Positions 25,351-33,669 of a DNA stretch of 33,857 nucleotides are shown here, one piece after another. This DNA comes from Candidatus Omnitrophota bacterium (GTDB lineage Bacteria; Omnitrophota; Omnitrophia; JAHJGZ01). Where the stretch lies: assembly GCA_018823795.1 (NCBI GenBank), contig JAHJGZ010000028.1, positions 1 to 33,857 of the forward strand, written 5' to 3'. Every line of letters begins with the position of its first letter. Position 1 is the first letter of the stretch. The position numbers were made by a program, and so were the translations under genes. The notes under the pieces are model-generated. The model searched no databases. It worked only from the letters and a program-made list of their open reading frames with translations, and was not told the DNA's origin.

Positions 25351-26073
25351 TGCAAGTGTAAATTTTTCTCCTAAATAAATTTCTTTCGCTTTTTCGTCCG
25401 TTGCAAGAACTTCTGATGTGCCCGAAATTAAAATTTTCCCCTCAGCCATTAAATATGACCGGTCGGTAACCGACAATGTCTCTCGCACATTGTGATCGGT
25501 AAGGAGAATGCTCAATCCCTGTTTTTTTAATCTCATTAAAATCTGTTGCACCTCTAAAACTGCGATAGGATCAACGCCACTAAAAGGCTCATCTAATAAG
25601 ATTAAAGAAGGGTTTGTTGCCAACGCACGAGTTATCTCCAATCGCCTTCTCTCTCCGCCAGAAAGCGTATACGCCTTATTTTTTGCTAGGTATGCTATAT
25701 CCAAATCATTTAATAATTTTTTAAGACGAATAGTCCTCTCTCTTTTTGAAAGATTCAATGTTTCCAATACTGCTCGAATATTATCTTCTACCGATAATTT
25801 TCTAAATATCGAAGGTTCCTGTGAAAGATAGCCAATCCCTAAACGCGCTCGTTTAAACATGGGAAGGTTTGTCACCTCTTCTCCTTGAAAATAAATATTC
25901 CCTTTATCGGGACGAATGATTCCCATTATCATATAAAAAGACGTCGTCTTCCCTGCACCATTCGGTCCCAGGAGCCCCACGATTTCACCCCGTTTTATGT
26001 GGACAGAAACACCATTAACAACACACCGTCCTTTATAATATTTATATAATTCTTTTACCTCTATAAGATTCAT
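25348..26073 (-). CDS. lptB: LPS export ABC transporter ATP-binding protein
   Basis: The ATPase that drives LPS extraction from the inner membrane with LptF and LptG. The 241 residues carry Walker A GPNGAGKT (36-43), Q-loop YLSQEPSIF (Q85), signature LSGGE (137-141), Walker B LILLDEP (157-163) and the switch HNVRE. The length and the FRKLSVEDNI and PFSGVDPIAV contexts are typical of LptB rather than generic ABC proteins. It starts 11 bases after the LptC/LptA-like gene, so they are co-translated. Its stop codon falls in the right-hand word of hairpin element B. Confidence 0.96.
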   Translation of the reverse strand: MNLIEVKELYKYYKGRCVVNGVSVHIKRGEIVGLLGPNGAGKTTSFYMIMGIIRPDKGNIYFQGEEVTNLPMFKRARLGIGYLSQEPSIFRKLSVEDNIRAVLETLNLSKRERTIRLKKLLNDLDIAYLAKNKAYTLSGGERRRLEITRALATNPSLILLDEPFSGVDPIAVLEVQQILMRLKKQGLSILLTDHNVRETLSVTDRSYLMAEGKILISGTSEVLATDEKAKEIYLGEKFTLA

Positions 26074-26084
26074 ATATATTCTCT

Positions 26085-27029
26085 TTACGTATCTTCTGAT
26101 TCAGCATTCAAAGAAGATTCAAGAAGCAAATACCCGTCACTATCGTTCTTGTCATCTTTAAATGGCTCGGACTCAGGATAATAGTCAGCTTCTGGATCTC
26201 CTCCTAAAATAACACGGCCGTCTTTTGCCAAATAAACAACAGAATCACTATAGGTAACATTTCCTTCTTGTTCAATTATTACATTATTACGAGCTATAAT
26301 TTTATAAACGCGGCGGGATGTTTTATCATAAAAAACATCCATATAATCAGCGGTAAGTGTTCCTCGTTCATCAGTTGCAACAACATTAGTTTGAAAATGA
26401 GCCACATTATTCACATAATCGACTTCAAGGGGACCGTCACACGTAATGATGGTTGGTGAAACATTTACATCCTCACTGCTAATGACAACCGTAACATTTT
26501 TCTTAAATGCCACCTTTTTTAAATCAGAATCACCACGCACCCCCCTACCTTCCAGCTTGATGTTATCTTTCTCAACCCGTGCCTGATCTTCCGTAGAAAG
26601 AACTTTCTTGTTGGTATCAATATCTAAAGAATCAGAATGCAAGGTCGTCCCTTCTTCACTCGTAGCCACAACGTTTTCTTTCAAATGAATATATGACGTT
26701 GACTTATCAAATACCCCCTTGTCTGCAGTTATCGTAATCGGTTTTTCATTTGCATACGCTTTGGCAATTACATTACTTAACTGGACTACTTTTGCAAAGA
26801 TGTTAGCAGAATCCCCCTCAATTTCTAGTTCCCTGTGTCCTTCGGTCGTATATTTTGAAAAAGAAAAACTATATACTTTCTGGGAGGAAACTTCTGCCAC
26901 ATCTTTTGGCTGTTCAGAAGGAGCCATTGACGATACGACCGGTTTTTGACTCATGTTAAGCTGCATAGAAAGAAATAAAATATAAAAAAAAGCTAACAAG
27001 AATCCTATCAATATAAAACGTTTGATCAT
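26085..27029 (-). CDS. LptC/LptA-like LPS transport protein (probable fusion)
   Basis: 314 residues: a membrane anchor at about 4-24, an LptC-like stretch (about 55-190) with many short beta strands, including HRELEIEGDSANIF, ITITADKGVFDKST and HLKENVVATSEEGTTLHSD, then an OstA/LptA-like stretch (about 195-285; PLEVDYVNNVAHFQTNVVAT, LTADYMDVFYD, VIIEQEGNVTYSD). LptC and LptA are each about 185-190 residues, so this protein appears to join both beta-jellyroll units behind one anchor. The bridge from LptF/G towards the outer membrane may thus start as one chain. The acidic tail after residue 285 is unusual. It sits between the acyltransferase and lptB. The fusion is read from repeated motif patterns and is less sure than the family. 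Confidence 0.8.
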   Translation of the reverse strand: MIKRFILIGFLLAFFYILFLSMQLNMSQKPVVSSMAPSEQPKDVAEVSSQKVYSFSFSKYTTEGHRELEIEGDSANIFAKVVQLSNVIAKAYANEKPITITADKGVFDKSTSYIHLKENVVATSEEGTTLHSDSLDIDTNKKVLSTEDQARVEKDNIKLEGRGVRGDSDLKKVAFKKNVTVVISSEDVNVSPTIITCDGPLEVDYVNNVAHFQTNVVATDERGTLTADYMDVFYDKTSRRVYKIIARNNVIIEQEGNVTYSDSVVYLAKDGRVILGGDPEADYYPESEPFKDDKNDSDGYLLLESSLNAESEDT

Positions 27030-27075
27030 ACCGGGTGCCCCTCACACACCGCAATGAATAAGCAACATAATACGT

Positions 27076-27993
27076 TTATTCCCCATTACGTACCGTTTTT
27101 TCTTTCGTTTTCCACCGATTATGCATCCACGCCCATTGTTCTGGATACTGCATAATGTATTGTTCGACGACTTGAGACCATTCTCGTGTTATTCTTTCCA
27201 CTGCTGAAGTCTTATTTTCGCCCTCAAATACTATCGGCTCTATACTGCGGTCAATAATCAAACGATATGCATTATGCTCCCTAATCATGAAAGCAACCAC
27301 TATCGGAACGTGTGCCGCAAATGCTAATCTCGCAGGACCAGTTGGCGTATATGCCGGCTTTCCAAAAAAATTAATAAATATCCCTTCTACATCACTGATA
27401 TCTTGATCCGGAAGTACCCCAACAGATTCCCCCGCCTTCAATCGTTTAAGAATTTCTCGAAAAAATCGACCACGATAACAGCTATACACTCCCTGGCTTT
27501 CTCTTAACTGAGTAATTATATCATTATAGCCGGGATAATTAATTTCCTTTGCTAAAACAAACCCTTTGTACCCTCGCACCATTAGTGTCGCTGCTAAGAG
27601 TTCCCAGTTCCCTAAATGGGCAGTTAGAATAATGGCGCCTTGTCTATTCTTTTTGACAACATTATCTATTATCTCGATATTAACAACTGAAACCAAATTG
27701 TTAATAGTCTTTGCGGTTAATTTAGGAAATAGAGCAAAATCGCATGCTGTGAGGGCAAGGTTTTCGAAGACACATTTTGCTATCTTTATCAACTCAGCTC
27801 GAGACTTTACTGTCCCAAAAGCATACGACAGATGTGCAATTGTTTTTTTTTGTTCTTCACGTAAAACTAAAAAAGCTGTCTTTCCCATACCTCGTGCAAA
27901 CAACAACACCCACAACCGTGGCAAAATGTGTAAAAGCCGAAGCATAATACATGCAATTTGATAAAGAACGGGGCGATACCACTTTTTTTTCAC
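27076..27993 (-). CDS. LpxL/HtrB-type lipid A acyltransferase
   Basis: 305 residues of the lysophospholipid/lipid A late-acyltransferase family, which adds secondary acyl chains to lipid A at the inner membrane. An N-terminal hydrophobic region (about 8-35) is followed by the HxxxxE/D catalytic motif in LTAHLGNWELLAA (His near 125). Then come GVLPDQDISDVEGIFINFFG and PTGPARLAFAAHVPIV. The C-terminal PEQWAWMHNRWK is diagnostic. The start is a GTG at 27993 preceded by AAGGG. It heads the lpxL-lptC/A-lptB group, 94 bases after the pilus genes. Which acyl position it serves cannot be told. Confidence 0.92.
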   Translation of the reverse strand: MKKKWYRPVLYQIACIMLRLLHILPRLWVLLFARGMGKTAFLVLREEQKKTIAHLSYAFGTVKSRAELIKIAKCVFENLALTACDFALFPKLTAKTINNLVSVVNIEIIDNVVKKNRQGAIILTAHLGNWELLAATLMVRGYKGFVLAKEINYPGYNDIITQLRESQGVYSCYRGRFFREILKRLKAGESVGVLPDQDISDVEGIFINFFGKPAYTPTGPARLAFAAHVPIVVAFMIREHNAYRLIIDRSIEPIVFEGENKTSAVERITREWSQVVEQYIMQYPEQWAWMHNRWKTKEKTVRNGE

Positions 27994-28087
27994 AACTGTT
28001 TATCCCTTTTTACTACGCAAGCCTTACTTTGTGTATAACAACTCAGCACTATCAACCTTTGTCACTTAAACTATTCCATCAGTTCAT

Positions 28088-28609
28088 CTACTCGTTATAG
28101 CGCTGGTAGATAAACTCCACTCCACTATTTTTAAAAACAGCCCTTTCTGCTTCAAGGCTTATTAGTTTCCAACCATTAACATCATCACCAACTCCATATA
28201 ATTCACCATCGATCATAATCTGTGAACCACTTCCACCACTCGCATCCATTATAATCCCATTCACCGTAAAGGTCGGTGCATCCGGTAAAACAACTGCTGC
28301 AACAACAACTGCTGCGACAACTTCCTCCACTTCGAACATTGTTGGTACTAATAACTCAAAAGGATTTCGTTTCCATCCTTCCTGCAACTTCTCTTTTATT
28401 GCTTGTTCCAAACTGTCATCAATTTCTTTATCAGCCAATAATCGAATATATTGATCATAGTTATTGAATACTTGAGAAACAGGATTGCCGCTACTTTCTG
28501 CCGTATCTTTACGAGAGGCCTGGCGTTTTCCTTTCGGGCCACTTATTACAAATAGCAAAATCACCACCCCAACAGCAAGCACTATTATTTGAATCTTTTT
28601 TTTGTCCAT
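28088..28609 (-). CDS. PilP/GspC-like pilus assembly protein
   Basis: 173 residues with one N-terminal membrane anchor (about 5-23), a polar linker, an Ala/Val-rich patch (VEEVVAAVVVAAVVLPD) and a C-terminal small beta domain: FTVNGIIMDASGGSGSQIMI, DGELYGVGDDVNGWKLISLE and a final hydrophobic strand. That pattern (NGI, then I-DG-Y-VGD-V-GWK) is typical of PilP and of the GspC homology region, which link inner-membrane assembly proteins to the outer-membrane secretin. It is the third gene after PilM-PilN and PilO with a 6-base gap. No lipobox is seen although many PilP are lipoproteins, so GspC-like is an alternative. Confidence 0.68.
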   Translation of the reverse strand: MDKKKIQIIVLAVGVVILLFVISGPKGKRQASRKDTAESSGNPVSQVFNNYDQYIRLLADKEIDDSLEQAIKEKLQEGWKRNPFELLVPTMFEVEEVVAAVVVAAVVLPDAPTFTVNGIIMDASGGSGSQIMIDGELYGVGDDVNGWKLISLEAERAVFKNSGVEFIYQRYNE

Positions 28610-28615
28610 TGATAT

Positions 28616-29194
28616 TTACCCAGCCTGATAATACGCCTCTATAGTCAAAACACTTTTAAGTCGTAAAGGATCTTTTGTTTTTTCGTCAAGAGCAATATTA
28701 AGATTTTTAACGGTCATGATAGTTAATGTATTATTTTCAAGAGCTTCAATAAATTTTCCGAGACCGTCATAATTCGATTCTAATACAATCTCGATGTTAG
28801 ATTTTTTAAATTGATTCTTTGTTCCCGTCTGTCCACTATAACTAATGATATTACTGCCAACCTCGTCGATAGGCTTTGTGGACAATAATGCTACTTGATT
28901 ATCCTGAGCCATTACTGAAAGCTCGCGGAAGAGTTCGGATAACTTAATTTGTTTTGGCAGTAATTCTTTTACTTCATTGTGATATAATTCTACTTTTTTG
29001 ACCATATCAGCAAAAAAGTCTTTTCTGTGAGTTAATTCCTGTATACGAACATTTCTTTCTTTATTTTGGATTAATTCATTTTTTAAAACTTTAATATCAC
29101 GTGATGAGGGAATACAACCAAATTTTATTATAAGAAAACACAAAAATACTACAATGCCTATAATGATTATTGTTTCCTGATAGATTTTAGTCAT
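28616..29194 (-). CDS. PilO-like type IV pilus assembly protein
   Basis: 192 residues: short cytoplasmic start, one membrane segment (about 8-28), a coiled-coil stretch (about 35-75) and a ferredoxin-like periplasmic domain (LPKQIKLSELFRELSVMAQD, IVLESNYDGLGKFIEALEN, ILTIEAYYQAG-type ending). This is the PilO layout; PilO pairs with PilN in the inner-membrane alignment complex of type IV pili and related secretion systems. It begins 3 bases after the PilM-PilN gene and precedes the PilP-like gene by 6, so all three are translated together. Sequence conservation in this family is low; the context carries much of the call. Confidence 0.8.
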   Translation of the reverse strand: MTKIYQETIIIIGIVVFLCFLIIKFGCIPSSRDIKVLKNELIQNKERNVRIQELTHRKDFFADMVKKVELYHNEVKELLPKQIKLSELFRELSVMAQDNQVALLSTKPIDEVGSNIISYSGQTGTKNQFKKSNIEIVLESNYDGLGKFIEALENNTLTIMTVKNLNIALDEKTKDPLRLKSVLTIEAYYQAG

Positions 29195-29197
29195 ACC

Positions 29198-30967
29198 TTA
29201 AATCTCTTTTATTTGTTTCTGTGAAATTACTTTGCAAGAAATATTAAATTCACTATGCGGAACTTCAAATGTGTTACCACGTGCACTCGATACTAACTTT
29301 GCTTGTAAAAAAAACGGTGAATTTTCAATAGCAATAATAAAATCTGTGAGTACCCCCCCGCTTGCTATCTCAGCGTTAGGATCATCAAACGCATATCCTC
29401 GGACGCTTAACCAACCGTCCTTACCAAGATCGATGGTATGAAAAGCAATCGCTTGCGGAATAATGTTAGCAATTTCTTTTAAAGCTTGCGAAAGCAATAT
29501 TTGACGTTCTCGAAGCGTATCGACATACTCTTTATCACTACCATATATCTCACATTTTTTATTAAATGCCTCTATTTGAGGGATAATATCGGTCATTTGT
29601 TCATTACTTGCTCGTATTTCCCCTCGTAAAGCACTTATCCGTATCTGTACGACAAGCAAAACAACACAGAGAATGAATACCACAACGATCCCCGCTCCAG
29701 TCGAAATTACTATCTGGGGGAGTTTTTCTTTTTTCTCTTTAATCTCAGTGGGGAGAAAATTTATCTGCTTCTCCTTTCCAAGAACTAAACCGAGAATAAT
29801 GGCCAAATCTAATATCGACCCCTGCAATTTTTCTCGATCGAGCGTATCTTTGATCGTAATGATATCAAACACATTAAGATATTCAATAGGCACATTAAAT
29901 ATCTTTTCAAAAATGGTATCAACACCGCCTCCTAAACAACCTTTGCCACTAAGTATAATTTTTTCTACTTGAGTATTTTTAAATTGTTCTCTAAAATAGT
30001 CAAATGAGCGACGGATTTCATTCAATAACCTTTCAAGGAGTGGGCGCACTACATTAGTTATTCTCATTTGTATTTCGTTATTTTCATCAACAGTTTCTCC
30101 ATCATGTAACCCAAATTGATAAATCGCTTTTTCTTTTTTAACTTGTTCAACGCGCGCTAAGTCCCAATTCTCACCTGCGAACTCACCGAGAATCGCTTCA
30201 CTAAAATTATCATCGCCGATCGGTATCTCACGTGCAAAAAGAATACTTTTATCTTCAACGATAAGGATATTAGTTCTCCGGGAACCAAGATCGATAACCG
30301 CAATTTTTTCGCTCGTGTCAAACTGCGGGCATACACGTGCTAAATTATACATTGCAAAAATGGGTATTCCTACGCACGTGGGTTTCATATCCAGTTTTGA
30401 TGACAGTTCGATCATATCGTCAACGTTCTTTTTACTTGATGCAGCAATCAAAAATTCATCATTTTTTGTTCCGTCAGGCAAGGTTACTTCCTGCAATAAT
30501 TGCCCGTCAAAATACGAACTGTCTAGATTAAAAGGAATCTGATTAGCCGCTTCAAATTTTATGGCATTTTCTACCTCCCGCGCCGCTAACTTCGGAATAC
30601 GGATCTTTCGAGAAAATACAGATCCGCCGGTAATAAGTTGCACGAGACCTTTCGCTTCAACATTATTCTTCTCAAACGTTTCCTTAAGAAAAGAGATGAC
30701 TCTTTCATGAGATACTTTTTTATTTGCATCTTTGAAAGTAAACGGTAAAGCAATAATATCGAAATTGGTAATTTCAGGTTTTTCCCCCGTAAAATCAATT
30801 TCGACCATTTTGAGGAATGCTTCACTTAAATCAATGCCTACTAATTTCTTAGTTTTAAAGAAAGGTAGTGCGGAAAGATCGATGTCAGTCAGTATCTTTT
30901 TTACATCTTGCATATTCTTTATTTTTTTAAATTTTTCTATGTTTAGCATTTTTGTGATGTCTATCAT
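29198..30967 (-). CDS. PilM-PilN fusion, type IV pilus assembly
   Basis: 589 residues, more than PilM alone (about 350). Residues ~40-390 are the actin-like PilM fold: phosphate-1 loop VGIDLSEAFLKMVEI (43-57), phosphate-2 VIDLGSRRTNI near 222 and the adenosine loop SGKGCLGGG near 343. A membrane segment follows (about 412-438), then a coiled coil and a PilN-like ferredoxin domain (IPQAIAFHTIDLGKDGWLSVRG and FIIAIENSPFF). PilM is normally cytoplasmic and binds the N-terminal tail of PilN; here the two are one chain. ATG 30967 has AAGG upstream and lies 24 bases after tRNA-Leu with no terminator between. PilO and PilP follow immediately. Confidence 0.88.
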   Translation of the reverse strand: MIDITKMLNIEKFKKIKNMQDVKKILTDIDLSALPFFKTKKLVGIDLSEAFLKMVEIDFTGEKPEITNFDIIALPFTFKDANKKVSHERVISFLKETFEKNNVEAKGLVQLITGGSVFSRKIRIPKLAAREVENAIKFEAANQIPFNLDSSYFDGQLLQEVTLPDGTKNDEFLIAASSKKNVDDMIELSSKLDMKPTCVGIPIFAMYNLARVCPQFDTSEKIAVIDLGSRRTNILIVEDKSILFAREIPIGDDNFSEAILGEFAGENWDLARVEQVKKEKAIYQFGLHDGETVDENNEIQMRITNVVRPLLERLLNEIRRSFDYFREQFKNTQVEKIILSGKGCLGGGVDTIFEKIFNVPIEYLNVFDIITIKDTLDREKLQGSILDLAIILGLVLGKEKQINFLPTEIKEKKEKLPQIVISTGAGIVVVFILCVVLLVVQIRISALRGEIRASNEQMTDIIPQIEAFNKKCEIYGSDKEYVDTLRERQILLSQALKEIANIIPQAIAFHTIDLGKDGWLSVRGYAFDDPNAEIASGGVLTDFIIAIENSPFFLQAKLVSSARGNTFEVPHSEFNISCKVISQKQIKEI

Positions 30968-30991
30968 ATCGCCTTATTCCTTCATCTAGTA

Positions 30992-31077
30992 TGCCGGAGG
31001 CCGGACTCGAACCGGCACAGACGTAAACGTCCGAGGGATTTTAAGTCCCTTGCGTCTGCCAATTCCGCCACTCCGGC
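30992..31077 (-). tRNA. tRNA-Leu (UAA)
   Basis: The 86-base minus-strand sequence folds as a class II tRNA: acceptor GCCGGAG/CTCCGGC with discriminator A, D-arm TGGCGGAATTGGCAGACGC, anticodon loop CTTAAAA (anticodon UAA), a long variable arm and T-arm GCCGGTTCGAGTCCGGC. CCA is not encoded. Confidence 0.96.
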
Positions 31078-31138
31078 AACTACGTATTTTCTCTATCCTA
31101 TGTATACGACAGGATTAAAAACACACTCTTAACATTTC

Positions 31139-31210
31139 AGGCACCGAGCGGGTTCGAACCGCTGTATAAGAGTTTTGCAGACTCCTGCCTTACCACTTGG
31201 CTACGGTGCC
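31139..31210 (-). tRNA. tRNA-Cys (GCA)
   Basis: The 72-base minus-strand cloverleaf has acceptor GGCACCG/CGGTGCC with discriminator U, anticodon loop CTGCAAA (anticodon GCA) and T-arm GCGGTTCGAACCCGC. CCA is not encoded. It is transcribed first, with tRNA-Leu 61 bases downstream. Confidence 0.95.
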
Positions 31211-31275
31211 ATATACCTTTTTATATACGAAAACGTTAATTGTAATTACAACATGTTTTCGTAAAAATTAAATTT

Positions 31276-31304
31276 ATTATACTCAAAGCTTCCAAGTATA
31301 GCAA
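31276..31304 (-). promoter_or_regulatory. Promoter of the tRNA-Cys/tRNA-Leu (and probably pilus) unit
   Basis: Minus strand TTGCTA (31304-31299), 17-base spacer, consensus TATAAT (31281-31276). The predicted start near 31269 is about 58 bases ahead of tRNA-Cys. As no terminator separates tRNA-Leu from the PilM-PilN gene, this promoter may also drive the pilus genes. Confidence 0.75.
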
Positions 31305-31358
31305 GATAAAAAGCTTATATGCATAGGTCCCTTAACAAAATTGCATCGTCTTTTTTCC

Positions 31359-32984
31359 TCATGCACCAACCTGCGCGAGCTTTTTCTTAGCTTTGGGTGC
31401 GACTTTAGAACGTGGATATTTTTTTATAAGCAATTTCAATATTGCAACTCCAAATCCTTTAAGTTCAAACAATTTCTCTGAAAAATGAAACCCCACATAA
31501 AAAAGATCATGCGCTTCTAGATTTTTTTCACTTTTTATTCGTTTTAAAAGAGCAATATCTGATGATTTGAGTAAGTACTCGAACAACTGTAACACCGTAT
31601 CATTATTGCGTGACCGTAAGGCAATATCTTGATTAGAATTTTTAAGACCAATGATTGACGCTTCGTATTTCACCTCATCAGTAAAAAGCAATCCTGTCGA
31701 TAAAAGAGAAGTGAAGGCGTGGGCTTCCTTGAATTTTTTTCTGTTTTTGAGCAGCCGTATTTTTTTCAGGACATTATCATATAAATATTCTGGCATTACT
31801 GTTTTTAAAACTGTGTAGTATATTTTATACGCATCATGTCGTTTCCTGAGATGCTGTTCCATGAAAGAAAATAATTTTGCGCGCCTCTCAGATGTAATCT
31901 TTTCCTTATGGTTTTTTAAAATATGTGCGATTGTCATATATTCATCTTCTACACACATCGTCTGTAATGCTTTAAGTAAAAGAGGAACTGCACTTGGCAT
32001 TCCCCCAAGCGCTTCCTGGGCAGCCTGCCGAATCAACGTGTCTTTTTCTTTGAGATACTGTACTAAACATTGAGCGCTTTGCCGCGCTCCATTCCGTCCT
32101 AAACAGGAGATTGCAAAACTACGTACATACGGATTTTGACTTTGCAATAACCGTTGAATCTTCTTATCGAATGTTTTAGAAAAAGTAATAGGCTGCAGGA
32201 CATCAACAATATCCTTCCCTGCATATTGATCAGCATTCTCAAGGAGAGAAAAAAGGACTTCAGCAACATCATCATGTCGACCACGTAAGTTGAGCCGTTT
32301 AAGGGAAAGAAGTGCGTTACGACGGACATGCGCATAAGCATCTCCATCCTTTTTTACAAAAGATAGCAAGAGCCCTTTACTCGATGGACAATTTATAAAT
32401 CCAATAAGAATAACATATGACGTAATGGCCGTATATTTCTTGTGAACAGTTGCTTCTTTAATGCACTGCCGTATATGTGCTAATAATGCTTTTTTTTCTT
32501 GTGCGGAAAAGGTTTCAATCTTTTCCCGAAATGAAAAACAGATAGCTTTCAGAACATCTAATGAATTGGTTAAAATAGCATCAAGGAGAAATTTCCGTCC
32601 TGAAGCGGTATTCAGTGAAATAAGAACAGGGATAACAAGGTTTTTGTAATAGTCATTGTATCGCGAAAAACGGCTCTTTAAAATCGGTAGGATATCTGAA
32701 TGGATGGCACATAAAACATCAGCTGCCTTTTTCGATTCCTTCCCGCCCTGTTCAAGAATGGTAAGGAGCTCCTCCGCATAATCTTTTGAAGGTACTGCAC
32801 GAACAGCATCTAATGCAAAATTCTTTATGACAGTATTGACTGATGCCAGCTTTTGTTTCAAGAGAATAGTAATGTTTTTATCCTTCAGTCCCAGTTCGCC
32901 AAGTACGAGTATAGCAGAACACTGAAGTTCGATATCACTACTTTTTGCCATCGTAAGTATTTTGTTTAAAATTTTCTCTGCCAT
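31359..32984 (-). CDS. HEAT-repeat protein
   Basis: 541 residues, almost entirely helical, with repeated HEAT/armadillo-like helix pairs. Examples are SSDIELQCSAILVLGELG near the start, YVRSFAISCLGRNGARQSAQCLVQYL and TLIRQAAQEALGGMPSAVPLLLKAL in the middle; the C-terminal part (from about 400) has TPR-like helices ending in a basic tail (KYPRSKVAPKAKKKLAQ). No signal peptide or membrane segment, so it is probably a cytoplasmic scaffold or binding protein. It starts 5 bases after the CoaB stop with TAGGA as ribosome site, so it is co-translated with coenzyme A genes, without an obvious functional link. Specific partner unknown. Confidence 0.8.
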   Translation of the reverse strand: MAEKILNKILTMAKSSDIELQCSAILVLGELGLKDKNITILLKQKLASVNTVIKNFALDAVRAVPSKDYAEELLTILEQGGKESKKAADVLCAIHSDILPILKSRFSRYNDYYKNLVIPVLISLNTASGRKFLLDAILTNSLDVLKAICFSFREKIETFSAQEKKALLAHIRQCIKEATVHKKYTAITSYVILIGFINCPSSKGLLLSFVKKDGDAYAHVRRNALLSLKRLNLRGRHDDVAEVLFSLLENADQYAGKDIVDVLQPITFSKTFDKKIQRLLQSQNPYVRSFAISCLGRNGARQSAQCLVQYLKEKDTLIRQAAQEALGGMPSAVPLLLKALQTMCVEDEYMTIAHILKNHKEKITSERRAKLFSFMEQHLRKRHDAYKIYYTVLKTVMPEYLYDNVLKKIRLLKNRKKFKEAHAFTSLLSTGLLFTDEVKYEASIIGLKNSNQDIALRSRNNDTVLQLFEYLLKSSDIALLKRIKSEKNLEAHDLFYVGFHFSEKLFELKGFGVAILKLLIKKYPRSKVAPKAKKKLAQVGA

Positions 32985-32989
32985 AATTC

Positions 32990-33625
32990 CTATCCCATTG
33001 TTAAATGAAGTAAATAACGTGCTACCGCTTGTTTTGTTTGAGCCGGCAGTTGATATCTGTTTCCTTCTTTATCCAGGATAAGAGGCTTTACCATAGTATC
33101 GCCAAACGGATTATCGCCTCTGTGATAACGATGTGCAACAATAAAATCTAATTTTTTCTTCTGTAATTTCATGCGTGCCCGAGAAACAAGGTTGCTCGTT
33201 TCAAGGCAAAATCCGCACACAATTTGCTTCTTCTTATAGGGAATAATTCGTTTTAAAATATCAGGCGTTCCTTCCAGTGAAAGCGCCATAGTACTCTTTC
33301 GTTTTATCTTTTCACGTCGTGGTCGTATCGGACGATAATCACATACGGCACTGGTCATAAACAAAACGTCTGCCTGATGAAAAAAACGCAATACTGCCTT
33401 CTCAAGCTGCCGGGCACTTATGACGGGCACCATGCAAACGCCTCGAGGAGCTCTTAGATGCGTCGGCCCGCTAATAAGAACGACCTCATATCCCCTCTTG
33501 TGTGCTGCAATAGCAATTTCATATCCTAATCGCCCACTCGATAGATTAGAAATGAAACGCACCGGATCAATATGCTCACGTGTTGGACCAGCAGTAACAA
33601 GAACAACTTTTTTTTGTTTTGTCAT
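32990..33625 (-). CDS. coaB: Phosphopantothenate-cysteine ligase (CoaB domain)
   Basis: Condenses 4'-phosphopantothenate with cysteine in coenzyme A synthesis. The 211-residue protein is a stand-alone CoaB domain: VTAGPTREHIDPVRFISNLS (10-29) is the nucleotide-binding and dimer start, followed by MTSAVCDYRP (Ala/Asp/Tyr of the active region), the Lys-rich IKRKSTMALSLEGTPDIL, and NPFGDTMVKPLIL near the end. In most bacteria CoaB is fused behind CoaC in one Dfp/CoaBC protein; here a CoaC-like gene ends 44 bases upstream in a separate frame, so the enzyme is split. ATG 33625 lacks a strong ribosome site. Confidence 0.92.
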   Translation of the reverse strand: MTKQKKVVLVTAGPTREHIDPVRFISNLSSGRLGYEIAIAAHKRGYEVVLISGPTHLRAPRGVCMVPVISARQLEKAVLRFFHQADVLFMTSAVCDYRPIRPRREKIKRKSTMALSLEGTPDILKRIIPYKKKQIVCGFCLETSNLVSRARMKLQKKKLDFIVAHRYHRGDNPFGDTMVKPLILDKEGNRYQLPAQTKQAVARYLLHLTMG

Positions 33626-33669
33626 GTGAATATTTTTTATGTCGAGCAGTAAGCTTTAACCACTATGAC

